A stretch of DNA of 25,716 nucleotides from Clostridia bacterium (GTDB lineage: Bacteria; Bacillota; Clostridia; Oscillospirales; CAG-272). A model generated the notes under the pieces. The model was not told where the DNA came from and ran no database searches. It saw only the letters and a list, made by a program, of their open reading frames with translations. Shown piece by piece: positions 14,897 through 23,128 of the stretch. Numbering within the stretch: the first letter of the stretch is position 1; every line of letters begins with the position of its first letter. The position numbers were made by a program, and so were the translations under genes. Location of the stretch: assembly GCA_900763885.1 (NCBI GenBank), contig CAAFLY010000266.1:1-25716 (forward strand), given 5' to 3'.

Positions 14897-15553
14897 ATGT
14901 TATTTGAAAATGGCGACCGCATCGTATTTACCGGCGATTCCACCACCGACAACGGACGCGTCAGACCGATCGGCGAGGGTCTGTTCGATGGCGTTGGCAG
15001 CGGCTACGTGCGCGTGATCGAGAACATTCTGAACGTGGTGTATCCCGACCGGCTGTACTGGATCTCCAACACCGGTGTCAGCGGCAATACGACCCGCGAC
15101 CTGCACGACCGCTGGCAGAACGACGTCATGGCGCTCAAGCCCGACTGGGTCAGCGTGATGATCGGCGTGAACGACATCTGGCGCCGCTTCGACTGCCCGG
15201 CGATCACGACCTCGCACGTATACGCCGCGGAATATAAGGATCTTCTGTCGAAAATGATGGAGCGCACGCTGCCCACCGTCAAGGGCATGATCCTCCTCTC
15301 CCCCTACTACATCGAATCGAACCGCGAGGACAGCATGCGCATGGCGGTCGATGAATATATCGGCATCTGCTCGGACGTGGCGAAGAAGTACAACACCGTG
15401 TTCGTCAACCTCCAGCGCGCCTTTGACGATTATCTCGTGTACCGCCACTCCTCCTACATCGCGTGGGACAGAGTCCATCCCGGTCCGATCGGCTCCACCA
15501 TCATCGCCCGCGAATTCCTGAAGGCGGTGGGGATTGACCGTTCGTTTCTGTAA
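14897..15553 (+). CDS. SGNH/GDSL-type esterase
   Basis: A 218-residue SGNH hydrolase without a signal peptide, so probably cytosolic. The four family blocks are present: GDS (Ser15), the Gly in NTGVSGNT (block II), GVND (block III) and DRVHP (Asp191, His194; block V). Such proteins in carbohydrate operons usually remove acetyl groups from sugars or oligosaccharides; this is inference. GGAGG lies upstream of the ATG. It is the first of three genes with gaps of only 12 and 15 nt, so one transcript is likely. Confidence 0.87.
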   Translation: MLFENGDRIVFTGDSTTDNGRVRPIGEGLFDGVGSGYVRVIENILNVVYPDRLYWISNTGVSGNTTRDLHDRWQNDVMALKPDWVSVMIGVNDIWRRFDCPAITTSHVYAAEYKDLLSKMMERTLPTVKGMILLSPYYIESNREDSMRMAVDEYIGICSDVAKKYNTVFVNLQRAFDDYLVYRHSSYIAWDRVHPGPIGSTIIAREFLKAVGIDRSFL

Positions 15554-15565
15554 GGAGGCGCACGG

Positions 15566-16405
15566 ATGGTACAATTTGGCTGCTGTCTCCCGGGCGGATC
15601 GTTCATGCCGGAGGGCGTCGCCGCGGTGCCCCAGTCCCCGGCGGATTCCCTTGTCGCGAAGTGCCGCTACATCCTTGAGACCGGATTTGACTTCACGGAG
15701 GTCGCGGGCGGGATGCTTGTCGGACTGGACGACGCGGGCTGGAGAATGGTCTTGTCCGAGAATGAGAAAAGCTCCCTCGGACTCCGCGCGGCAAACAGTC
15801 TCTTCCCGAAGGAGCTGAAAATGGGCGATCCGACGGCGGATCGGGACGCGCAGAAAGCGTATATCCGCCAGCTCGTCGATCGGTTCGTGCCGCTGGGGAT
15901 CCGCTACGCGGTATTCGGAAGCGGTGTGGCAAGAAGCATCCCGGACGGCGTATCGCGGGCAGACGGCATTGCGGCGCTCCGGCGGTTCATGGGCGATTTC
16001 GCGGATTACGCCTACGCCCGCGGCGTCACACTGGTGATCGAGCCGCTGCGCAAAAAGGAAACCAACGTCTACGTCACGGTTCCGGAAACCGCGGCGGAGG
16101 TCCGCGCCTTGGCCAATCCCGTGATCCGTCTTTTGTGCGACGCGTTCCATATGGCGGAGGAGGGGACCCCGGCGGACGCGGTGCTCGCGGCGGGAGAGCT
16201 GATCCTGCACTGTCACATGGCGGAGGCACCGGATCGCACCTGCCCCGGCAGATTTACGACCGGCGACCCGCAGTACAACCGGGATTTCGCGCACTGCCTG
16301 AACCGGATCGGCTATACGGGCGGTGTGTCGGCGGAATGTGGCTTTGACGATTTCAGGACGGATGTGCCGCAGATCCTCGCGTACCTGCGGGAGATTTTCG
16401 CGTAA
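15566..16405 (+). CDS. sugar phosphate isomerase/epimerase-like TIM barrel protein
   Basis: A 279-residue protein of the xylose isomerase-like/AP-endonuclease-2 TIM-barrel superfamily. Candidate divalent-metal ligands appear in the expected order at strand ends: Glu159 (VIEPL), Asp192/His195 (LCDAFHM), His217 (HCHMAE) and Glu257 (SAECGFDD). Members interconvert keto- and aldo-sugars or act on inositol and related polyols; the substrate here cannot be read from sequence. AGGAGG (15554-15558) follows directly on the stop of the esterase gene, and the ATG is 12 nt downstream of that stop, showing tight operon packing. Confidence 0.83.
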   Translation: MVQFGCCLPGGSFMPEGVAAVPQSPADSLVAKCRYILETGFDFTEVAGGMLVGLDDAGWRMVLSENEKSSLGLRAANSLFPKELKMGDPTADRDAQKAYIRQLVDRFVPLGIRYAVFGSGVARSIPDGVSRADGIAALRRFMGDFADYAYARGVTLVIEPLRKKETNVYVTVPETAAEVRALANPVIRLLCDAFHMAEEGTPADAVLAAGELILHCHMAEAPDRTCPGRFTTGDPQYNRDFAHCLNRIGYTGGVSAECGFDDFRTDVPQILAYLREIFA

Positions 16406-16420
16406 ATTCGAGGTATATAC

Positions 16421-17461
16421 ATGGATAAGCTTCTCTATACGGCAAAAACAGCCCTGCGGGAGGATCCGGTGCGTCTTTCCGGCACGCTTCCCGATGGCTG
16501 TGACGCGCTTGTGACCGCGGACGGCAGAGCGTTCCCGGCGCAGAATACGGAAGACGACGTGACGGCGATTCTGACCTGTGCGGCGGACGAGGCACTGATC
16601 CTCACCCCCGGAATCTCGGATTTTCCGAAAATGCACCTGGCGACGGGGGCGGATTGTCTGGCGATCGAGCGGTGCGGGGCGGTCATCGGCGGGTATTATT
16701 GGGATCACGCGATCTGGAAACCGTATTTCGGACCGATCTGCGACGACGCGGGCCATCCCTTCACCCGGATCGATTTTTCGGCGAAGGAGCATCCGCACCA
16801 CCGTTCCGTCTATATCGCGGTCGGCGATGTAAACGGTGTGGATGTGTGGAACGAGCCGGCGGACTGCGGCATCGTGCGGGTCGAGCGGCTCGACGATGTG
16901 GTCTGCGGCGCGGCGTTCACATCCTTCACGGCACACAATCTCTGGACGGATCACGCCGAGACGCCCCTTGTGCGCGAGACGACGACGTACACGATGTACA
17001 ACCAGTCCGACGCGTGCCGGATGCTCGATATCGCGGTGACGTTTACGGCGGATTTCGGAAAAGTCGAGTTCGGCGCGACCAAGGAGGCAGGCCCGCTCGG
17101 GATCCGGATGCGGGACGAGCTGCGCGCGGACAAGGGTACCGGACGGATCACCAATGCCCGCGGCGAGAAGACGGAGGCGGAATGCTGGGGTCACGAGGCA
17201 CAGTGGTGCGATTATACCGGGACGCTGCCGTTTGGCACGATGGGTGTGACGGCATTCGACCATCCGGACAACGAGCGGTATCCGACCGCGTGGCACGTGC
17301 GGGATTACGGCCTGTTCGCGGCGAACAACCTCTACTTCAAGGGCGGACTGACGATCCCTGAAGGCGGCAGCCTGACCTATCGGTTCCGTATCCTCTTCCA
17401 CAGAGCGGAGCTGACGGTGGACGAAATCGCGGCAAAATACGCGCAGTACTGTGCGGAGTGA
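16421..17461 (+). CDS. PmoA family (DUF6807) protein
   Basis: A 346-residue protein that resembles the so-called PmoA family (DUF6807), despite the name unrelated in this setting to methane oxidation. Family features seen: KPYFGP (about 100-105), EHPHHRS (123-129), GDVNGVDVWNE (135-145), and a C-terminal block with WHVRDYGLFAANN. No signal peptide is visible. In other bacteria these genes lie in sugar-utilisation clusters beside oxidoreductases and TIM-barrel isomerases; the biochemical role is unsettled. It is the last gene of the three-gene operon, preceded by GAGGT and a 15-nt gap and followed by a strong terminator. Confidence 0.78.
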   Translation: MDKLLYTAKTALREDPVRLSGTLPDGCDALVTADGRAFPAQNTEDDVTAILTCAADEALILTPGISDFPKMHLATGADCLAIERCGAVIGGYYWDHAIWKPYFGPICDDAGHPFTRIDFSAKEHPHHRSVYIAVGDVNGVDVWNEPADCGIVRVERLDDVVCGAAFTSFTAHNLWTDHAETPLVRETTTYTMYNQSDACRMLDIAVTFTADFGKVEFGATKEAGPLGIRMRDELRADKGTGRITNARGEKTEAECWGHEAQWCDYTGTLPFGTMGVTAFDHPDNERYPTAWHVRDYGLFAANNLYFKGGLTIPEGGSLTYRFRILFHRAELTVDEIAAKYAQYCAE

Positions 17462-17470
17462 TTTCTGCAC

Positions 17471-17500
17471 CGCAAAATAACGCAGCGGCGCAAAATAACG
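17471..17500. repeat. 18-nt tandem duplication
   Basis: CGCAAAATAACG occurs at 17471-17482 and again at 17489-17500, just ahead of the terminator. It is short and may have arisen by slippage. Confidence 0.6.
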
Positions 17501-17501
17501 T

Positions 17502-17532
17502 AAAAAAGGGACTTTTGACGGTCCCTTTTTCC
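17502..17532. terminator. bidirectional terminator between the PmoA operon and lipoprotein 2
   Basis: AAAAAGGGAC (17503-17512) pairs perfectly with GTCCCTTTTT (17521-17530) around an 8-nt loop, with T-runs on both strands; it serves two convergent transcripts. Confidence 0.92.
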
Positions 17533-17560
17533 TTTGCGGTGCGTCCGATACAGGATGCGC

Positions 17561-19078
17561 TCATCCATTGCCCGCCGCGATCATTTCCTGCAGCTTTTCG
17601 TTGTACTTGTTCAGCTTGTTGTTCGCGCTGTTTTCGGCCTTCTGATACATAGAGGTCACATCCGTGGAGTAGTCGCGCAGGAGGTTCAATACCTTTTCAT
17701 TGAAGCCGCCGATCCCGAAGTACCAGCCGAGGTCATAGAAACGGGTGGAGAAGATGAGATCGAGCATTCTGGAGGATTCCACGTCGCGCGATACCTTATT
17801 CTGCAGCGTCTGGTCATAGTACGCGGGTGTGAGGGTGTAGAGAGATTCATACGCAAGGGCCTGCGTGATGTAGCCTGCACGTGCCAGACCCTCGTCGCCG
17901 TATGCATTTTTCGGGATGGAGTAGAGCGTCAGCGTCCAGGAGGCGGCGCTGTTGCAGTAACCGTCCTGTGCCTCGTCGTATTTCGGGAGCGGGAGAATGC
18001 CGAAGTCGTCCTCCATATCCCGCAGCTCCGTTGCCGCAAGAAGGGATTTTAAGAAGAAGAGCGCACGGGATTCCATAAACGCGATCTGTCCGAAATCCAC
18101 GCCGGTGTAGGTGTTTCTCTGGTACGCGCACGTCACATCCTTGTTGAACAGGCTGGCGGAGAATTTGGAAAACGCATCGACGAATCTTTCGCTGAAAAGC
18201 GTCAGAGACAGCTTGCCGTCCTGGTCGAGCGTGCAGCACTGGATCCCGCAGGCGTTGACCATGCCGATCATGACATCGTCCCATACGTAGATGCCGTAGA
18301 GGTCATTCGGGTCGTTGATGTGATTGCCGTCGCTGTTCGTGTCCAGAACGGGAACGGCTTCCGCGAGCGCCTTCAGATTGTCGAGCGTCCATGTGCCGTT
18401 GTCCACCATTTCATACATATTCGGCAGCTCGTAATCCGCCGCCATGTTCTTGTTGAAATAGCAGCAGAAGGTCGCGCGGTTGTCGTAGATGGAAATGTCC
18501 CCCGTCGCCTGATAGACGGCATCCTTGAAGGTGAAGGACTCGACCGCCCGCTGATCCCACCATTCTCTCGACAGATCGAGATTGCCGACCTTGTTCAGAT
18601 TGGCAAGAAAGCCGGCGACAAGGGCGTTGCAGGAGCTGTTTGCGGTGAGAGAGGCAAGATCGTAATCGTTCGTACCCGCCTGCACGGAATTTCCGAGCTT
18701 CGTATGACCCTGCGCGTTGTCCGTAGTGATCACAATGTCCTCGATCACGCAGTTTGCAAGCTCCTGGACCGTTATGACGCGCGCGTATTTTGCGTCGTTG
18801 ATGGGCTCTCCGTTCAGTTCCTCCGCATCGAAGTCATTTGTCGGTACAGCGGTGCCGATATGTACATAGATGTTGAATTTGTAGCCGTCGTAATTGGCAC
18901 TGCCGAGACCGGAATCGAGCCGTGCGCCGGGTTTTTCGCCATCCGCGGCGGTCTCTGTATCGGTGACGGCTGTGCTCTGGACCGTCTCCTTGGTTTCCTT
19001 GCCGTCGTTGCCTTTTCCACAGGAAACCGTCCCGGAGATCAGCAGCAGCGCAAGGAGCAGGGAAAAATAACGTTTCAT
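17561..19078 (-). CDS. orphan extracellular solute-binding lipoprotein 2
   Basis: A 505-residue predicted lipoprotein of the family 1-like solute-binding type. Signal peptide with lipobox TVSC (Cys20), then a Thr/Glu-rich linker to about residue 50. Shared blocks: ELNGEPINDAKYARV (about 87-101), calcium-loop-like DTNSDG (246-251), RDMEDDFGILPLPKYDEAQDGY (from 353), and a C-terminal Asn/Lys-rich helix. TATGGAGGAT upstream of the ATG at 19078 confirms the start. It is transcribed alone, from a promoter divergent to that of lipoprotein 3, and no transporter genes adjoin. It is the closest in style, by RDMEDDFGILPLPK, to lipoproteins 1 and 4. Binding of an oligosaccharide is inference. Confidence 0.86.
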   Translation of the reverse strand: MKRYFSLLLALLLISGTVSCGKGNDGKETKETVQSTAVTDTETAADGEKPGARLDSGLGSANYDGYKFNIYVHIGTAVPTNDFDAEELNGEPINDAKYARVITVQELANCVIEDIVITTDNAQGHTKLGNSVQAGTNDYDLASLTANSSCNALVAGFLANLNKVGNLDLSREWWDQRAVESFTFKDAVYQATGDISIYDNRATFCCYFNKNMAADYELPNMYEMVDNGTWTLDNLKALAEAVPVLDTNSDGNHINDPNDLYGIYVWDDVMIGMVNACGIQCCTLDQDGKLSLTLFSERFVDAFSKFSASLFNKDVTCAYQRNTYTGVDFGQIAFMESRALFFLKSLLAATELRDMEDDFGILPLPKYDEAQDGYCNSAASWTLTLYSIPKNAYGDEGLARAGYITQALAYESLYTLTPAYYDQTLQNKVSRDVESSRMLDLIFSTRFYDLGWYFGIGGFNEKVLNLLRDYSTDVTSMYQKAENSANNKLNKYNEKLQEMIAAGNG

Positions 19079-19144
19079 CTCTGGTATCCTCCATACGTTT
19101 TTTGTTGGTGTTGCCTTCAGAACCGGCGGGGGTCGCTTGTATAC

Positions 19145-19173
19145 ATTCTACAATATACTTCTGCCGTTGTCAA
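19145..19173 (-). promoter_or_regulatory. sigma-A promoter of lipoprotein 2
   Basis: Minus strand TTGACA (19168-19173), 17-nt spacer, TAGAAT (19145-19150), about 65 nt before the start at 19078. Confidence 0.83.
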
Positions 19174-19393
19174 GATGAAATGGAGGATATTTTTGTGTTT
19201 CTTGCACGGTCCTCTCCACGCACGGAAAACTTGTCCACAGTGAAACCATCTTTCCGGTGGCGGGATCGCGGGACGGCAGAGTGTTTCGCGGCGTTTCGTC
19301 GATCTTTCCAAAAACAGCCGCCCGAATTTGGATAGTATAACGGATATGGCAAAATATTTGCGCGCTACTTTTGTCACTATTGCGGCAGACCTA
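19174..19393. other. spacer between divergent lipoprotein promoters
   Basis: About 220 nt separate the two -35 boxes of lipoproteins 2 and 3 (the whole gene-free stretch is 19079-19492). I see no gene, RNA motif or strong hairpin here; its length leaves room for regulator sites that I cannot identify. Confidence 0.4.
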
Positions 19394-19422
19394 TTGACAG
19401 CGTATGGAAAATGTTGTATACT
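19394..19422 (+). promoter_or_regulatory. sigma-A promoter of lipoprotein 3
   Basis: TTGACA (19394-19399), 17-nt spacer ending GTTG, TATACT (19417-19422), 70 nt before the start at 19493. Confidence 0.88.
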
Positions 19423-19492
19423 GTGTGTGAAGAGACCACTGTACCGCATCTGCTCCTGTACAGAATACGACAGAAAGTCAGGGATCCTTATT

Positions 19493-20995
19493 ATGAAACG
19501 CAGAATATTCGCCTTATTGATGTGCGCGCTCCTTGTGGCGCCGACGCTTGTTTCCTGCTCCGGCGGACCGTCCAAGGAGACCGAGTCCGCAACGACCGGC
19601 ACCGATTTGGACACCGAAACGATCGTGGAAACGGAGGAGCTGTCCGAATACGAAAAACGGCAGCTGATCCCGGATGGACTGGAGAATACAGACTTCGGCG
19701 GCAGGGATTTCCGTGTGATCACCACCGCGCACGACACCTATGACGCTGTGGCTTTTGAGATCGTCGCGGAGGAATTGAACGGCGACGCCTGCAACGACGC
19801 GGTATACAACCGGAATCTCGAGATCGAGAAGCGCTTCAACGCCGTCGTAACGTGCAGCGCGGAAAAGGAGCCGTATAAGATCGTCAAAACCGCGGTGACC
19901 TCCGGTGCAGACGACTACGACATTGCCGCCCTCTATGACTACATGGTCTATCAGCTCGTGACCGCGGAGTCCGTCATGAACTGGATGGGCATGCCGCACA
20001 TCAATATGGAAAAGCCGTGGCACAACGCGCTTGCCAACAAAAACGCCACGATCAACAACTGCCTGTACGCCATCTGCTCCGATTTGTCGATCACGTCCAT
20101 GACCTACACCTACGCCACCTTCTTCAACATCAAGATGATGGAGAGCTACGGCTACACGGCGGAGGCGCTGTATGACCTTGTGCGCGAGGGCAAATGGACC
20201 ATCGACAAGCTCTCCGAAATCGTCTCCGGCATTTACACGGATGTAAACGGCGACGGCAAGGCGGATCAGGACGACATCTACGGCTTCGGCTATAACGTGG
20301 TCAATCCCGCCGACGTTTGGATGACGGCATTCGGACAGCCGCTTTTCACCATGAATCCAGACAACACCTATGACATCAACTTCATGAGCGAAAAGTCCGT
20401 GGCGATTCTAGACAAGCTCCTCGAGCTGCACTACAACAACAAGGGCGTGTTCCTGCCGCCGAAGCAGTACGATGAGCAGACCTTCTTCCTGAACGGTCAG
20501 TACGCGATGGCGCCGCTGCGGTTCCACGCCGCTTATACGAAGCTGCGCGATATGGAGGATCCGTACTCTATGCTGCCGTATCCGAAATGGGACGAGGAGC
20601 AGAGCAACTATTATACGAACGCGGACGATAAGTTCTCCGTGTTCCTGATCCCAAAGACGGCTGCAGGCAATCTGGACTTCATCGGCACGGTGTTCGAGGC
20701 GCTCTCTGCCATCAGCTATAAGAGGGTGTATCCGGAATATTATGACGTCGCGCTGAAGGGCAAGTATTCCACTGACGCGTCCACGGCGGAGATGATCGAC
20801 CTCATCATGGCGGGACGTAACTTTGACTTCACGTTCCAGTTCGGCGAAAGCTATTTCCAGAGACTGCCGTACCTGATGCGCGACCTGATCATCGGCAAAA
20901 AGCAGAATCTCGCGTCCAAGTACGATTCCATCAAGGAAAAGCTCTACACCCAGATCGACGAGAAGCTCCTGCCGCTCTACGGTGTGGAAAAATAA
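19493..20995 (+). CDS. orphan extracellular solute-binding lipoprotein 3
   Basis: A 500-residue predicted lipoprotein. Signal peptide with lipobox LVSC (Cys22), Thr/Glu-rich linker to about 50, ELNGDACNDAVYNRNLEIEK (from about 94), INMEKPWH (about 170-177), calcium-loop-like DVNGDG (250-255), RDMEDPYSMLPYPKWDEEQ (from 352). The true start at 19493 is given by the signal peptide and lies downstream of the promoter; the frame is open 55 codons further upstream. The ribosome binding site is weak (AGGG, about 11 nt away). It stands alone, with no transporter partners, and shows the same architecture as lipoproteins 1, 2 and 4. Ligand unknown. Confidence 0.86.
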   Translation: MKRRIFALLMCALLVAPTLVSCSGGPSKETESATTGTDLDTETIVETEELSEYEKRQLIPDGLENTDFGGRDFRVITTAHDTYDAVAFEIVAEELNGDACNDAVYNRNLEIEKRFNAVVTCSAEKEPYKIVKTAVTSGADDYDIAALYDYMVYQLVTAESVMNWMGMPHINMEKPWHNALANKNATINNCLYAICSDLSITSMTYTYATFFNIKMMESYGYTAEALYDLVREGKWTIDKLSEIVSGIYTDVNGDGKADQDDIYGFGYNVVNPADVWMTAFGQPLFTMNPDNTYDINFMSEKSVAILDKLLELHYNNKGVFLPPKQYDEQTFFLNGQYAMAPLRFHAAYTKLRDMEDPYSMLPYPKWDEEQSNYYTNADDKFSVFLIPKTAAGNLDFIGTVFEALSAISYKRVYPEYYDVALKGKYSTDASTAEMIDLIMAGRNFDFTFQFGESYFQRLPYLMRDLIIGKKQNLASKYDSIKEKLYTQIDEKLLPLYGVEK

Positions 20996-21090
20996 AATAC
21001 GGTCGTGACAGGCGGGGATACATTGTACCTTTCCTTCATGATAAACTCCTGCTTTTGGGTTCTCTTGCCGGGGGACTAAAGGGGAAAATG

Positions 21091-21118
21091 CCGGGTATGC
21101 GCGTATACGTGTATCCGG
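21091..21118 (+). terminator. candidate terminator hairpin after lipoprotein 3
   Basis: CCGG-TATGCGCG with CGTGTAT-CCGG can form a stem of about 11 bp (two G-U pairs) around a TATA loop, followed by TATATTTC. It lies 95 nt beyond the stop codon and its T-run is poor. Confidence 0.4.
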
Positions 21119-21192
21119 TATATTTCTTTGCCGCTGTCCGATGGCGAAATTCACAAATCTGCGTGGGTGAGGGGTTTTGTGCCGTGCCTGTC

Positions 21193-21221
21193 TTGATTTT
21201 CCCGCCGCGATATGGTATACT
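21193..21221 (+). promoter_or_regulatory. sigma-A promoter of the ACT-UPF0210 operon
   Basis: TTGATT (21193-21198), 17-nt spacer ending ATATGG, TATACT (21216-21221), 40 nt before the start at 21262. Confidence 0.85.
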
Positions 21222-21261
21222 TCTACCAGAGATAAAACACAGGTATGGAGGATACAAGAAG

Positions 21262-21531
21262 ATGAAAGCCGTTATCACCGTAGTCGGATATGACGCCGTC
21301 GGGATCCTTGCCAAGGTAGCCGCGGTATGTGCGGACAACCACGCGAATATCATCGATGTGACGCAGTCCGTTATGAAAGAGATGTTCACGATGGTCATGC
21401 TCGTCGACATCACCACGCTCCGAGACGATTTCGCAACCATGCAGGGGGAGCTGTACGCGCTCGGCGAGAGGATCGGCATGAAGATCCACGTCATGCACGA
21501 GGAGATCTTCGAATCGATGCACCATATCTGA
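21262..21531 (+). CDS. ACT domain-containing protein (UPF0237 family)
   Basis: An 89-residue stand-alone ACT domain: MKAVITVVGYDAVGILAKVA, followed by NHANIIDVTQ and a beta-alpha-beta pattern to the end. UPF0237 proteins are a small conserved family, length as expected. ACT domains bind small ligands, often amino acids, and regulate partner proteins. The gene directly precedes a UPF0210 gene with an 18-nt gap, a pairing conserved in many bacteria, which suggests the two act together. GGAGG (about 21247-21251) supports the start; the open frame upstream precedes the promoter and is not used. Confidence 0.92.
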   Translation: MKAVITVVGYDAVGILAKVAAVCADNHANIIDVTQSVMKEMFTMVMLVDITTLRDDFATMQGELYALGERIGMKIHVMHEEIFESMHHI

Positions 21532-21549
21532 GACAGGGCGGGGAATATC

Positions 21550-22908
21550 ATGCTGAATACAAAAGATATTTTGGAAACCATTCGGATGATCGACGACGAA
21601 AACCTCGACATCCGCACGATCACAATGGGCCTGTCCCTTCTCGATTGCGCCGACAGCGACATACACCGCTCGACGGAGAAGATCTACGACAAAATCACGC
21701 GTCGTGCCGCGCGTCTGGTGGCGACCGGGGAGGAGATCGAGCGTACCTACGGCATCCCGATCATCAACAAGCGCATTTCCGTCACACCGATCGCGCTTCT
21801 GACGGCGGTATCCGGCGGAGATCCGGTGGAGTACGCGAAGATCCTTGAAAAGGCGTCCCAGACGGTCGGTGTGAACTTCATCGGCGGCTACAGCGCGCTC
21901 GTCCATAAGGGATTCGCAGCGGGCGATGAGGCGCTGATCCGCTCCATCCCGGAAGCGCTGGCGACCACGGAGCACGTCTGCGCCTCTGTCAATGTCGGCT
22001 CCACGAAGGCGGGGATCAACATGGACGCGGTGGGCATGATGGGAAAGGTCGTTCGGGAATGCGCGGAGAGAACGCGGGACAACAACTGCATCGGTGCCGC
22101 CAAGCTGGTCGTGTTCTGCAACGCGCCGGAGGACAATCCGTTTATGGCGGGGGCGTTCCACGGCATCGGAGAACCGGACTGCGTGATCAACGTAGGCGTA
22201 TCGGGACCGGGCGTGGTGCGTGCCGCACTTGCCAAGCATCCGGACGGCGATCTGACCGAGGTGGCGGACGTGATCAAGAAAACAGCGTTCAAAATCACCC
22301 GTATGGGACAGCTCGTCGGCACAGTGGCGTCCGAAAAGCTCGGCGTTCCGTTCGGGATCGTCGATCTGTCTCTTGCCCCTACCCCGGCAGTCGGCGATTC
22401 CGTCGCGCACATCCTTGAGGAGATGGGACTGGAGATCTGCGGCATCCACGGGACAACGGCGGCTCTGGCACTTCTCAACGACGCGGTGAAAAAGGGCGGC
22501 GTGATGGCGTCGTCCCATGTCGGCGGACTTTCCGGCGCGTTCATTCCGGTATCCGAGGACGCGGGCATGATCGCGGCGGCGCGGAGTCACGATCTGTCCA
22601 TCGAAAAATTGGAGGCAATGACGGCGGTCTGCTCGGTCGGACTCGATATGATCATCATTCCCGGCGAGACCCCGGCATCCACCATTTCGGCAATCATCGC
22701 GGACGAAGCGGCGATCGGCATGGTCAACTCCAAGACGACGGCGGTGCGCGTGATCCCGGCGATCGGCAAGAAACCGGGGGAGGAGCTGGAATTCGGCGGA
22801 CTGCTCGGCAGCGGACCGATCATGGCTCTCCACCTCGACCGTTCGAGCGAAAAATTCATCGCGCGCGGCGGCAGGATCCCGGCACCGATGCAGGCGCTGA
22901 AAAACTGA
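21550..22908 (+). CDS. UPF0210 (DUF711) family protein
   Basis: A 452-residue protein of the UPF0210/DUF711 family, full length. Recognisable family features are the N-terminal MLNTKDILETIRMIDDENLDIRTITMG (shown split: MLNTKDILETI and DIRTITMGLSLLDC), NKRISVTPIAL, the Gly-rich INVGVSGPGVV block (about 216-226) and the C-terminal GGRIPAPMQALKN. The molecular function is not established; the fold has been related to glycyl-radical-like barrels in structural work, but I cannot assign a reaction. Its constant partner is the ACT protein encoded immediately upstream. GGCGGGGA precedes the ATG. Confidence 0.93.
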   Translation: MLNTKDILETIRMIDDENLDIRTITMGLSLLDCADSDIHRSTEKIYDKITRRAARLVATGEEIERTYGIPIINKRISVTPIALLTAVSGGDPVEYAKILEKASQTVGVNFIGGYSALVHKGFAAGDEALIRSIPEALATTEHVCASVNVGSTKAGINMDAVGMMGKVVRECAERTRDNNCIGAAKLVVFCNAPEDNPFMAGAFHGIGEPDCVINVGVSGPGVVRAALAKHPDGDLTEVADVIKKTAFKITRMGQLVGTVASEKLGVPFGIVDLSLAPTPAVGDSVAHILEEMGLEICGIHGTTAALALLNDAVKKGGVMASSHVGGLSGAFIPVSEDAGMIAAARSHDLSIEKLEAMTAVCSVGLDMIIIPGETPASTISAIIADEAAIGMVNSKTTAVRVIPAIGKKPGEELEFGGLLGSGPIMALHLDRSSEKFIARGGRIPAPMQALKN

Positions 22909-22914
22909 AGCGTG

Positions 22915-22949
22915 AAAAGGGATGTATCCGACAAACGATACATCCTTTT
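22915..22949 (+). terminator. terminator of the ACT-UPF0210 operon
   Basis: AAAAGGGATGTATC pairs with GATACATCCTTTT (at least nine G-C/A-T pairs in the core), directly after the stop codon, ending in a short T-run. Confidence 0.85.
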
Positions 22950-22980
22950 ATCGTGCGCGAAAATTATCGTGCGCGAAAAC
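22949..22980. repeat. 16-nt tandem duplication
   Basis: TATCGTGCGCGAAAAT (22949-22964) is followed at once by TATCGTGCGCGAAAAC (22965-22980), differing only in the last base. It lies between a terminator and the next promoter. Confidence 0.75.
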
Positions 22981-23045
22981 AGAAAAACAGAACAAGGGTA
23001 TCGGTGAAAATGGATGCAAAACAGAAGGGTTTTCGCAAAAGACTC

Positions 23046-23074
23046 TTGCATTTTCCGAAAATATGTGTTATACT
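23046..23074 (+). promoter_or_regulatory. sigma-A promoter of lipoprotein 4
   Basis: TTGCAT (23046-23051), 17-nt spacer, TATACT (23069-23074), 54 nt before the start codon at 23129. Confidence 0.82.
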
Positions 23075-23128
23075 GACCGTAGCATTTCTACATTGCGGCG
23101 ACAAAATTTTAGAAAGGACTACCCACAT

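Noticed and set aside
14900..17470. 856-codon minus-strand frame covering the whole esterase-isomerase-PmoA operon.
   Set aside because: It spans three genes with gaps, ribosome binding sites and conserved motifs on the plus strand; the long frame results from low stop-codon frequency in G+C-rich antisense.
17561..20995. Idea that lipoproteins 2 and 3 form one ABC transporter locus with hidden permease genes.
   Set aside because: The only gene-free space between them (414 nt) holds two promoters; no polytopic membrane protein is encoded on either strand there.
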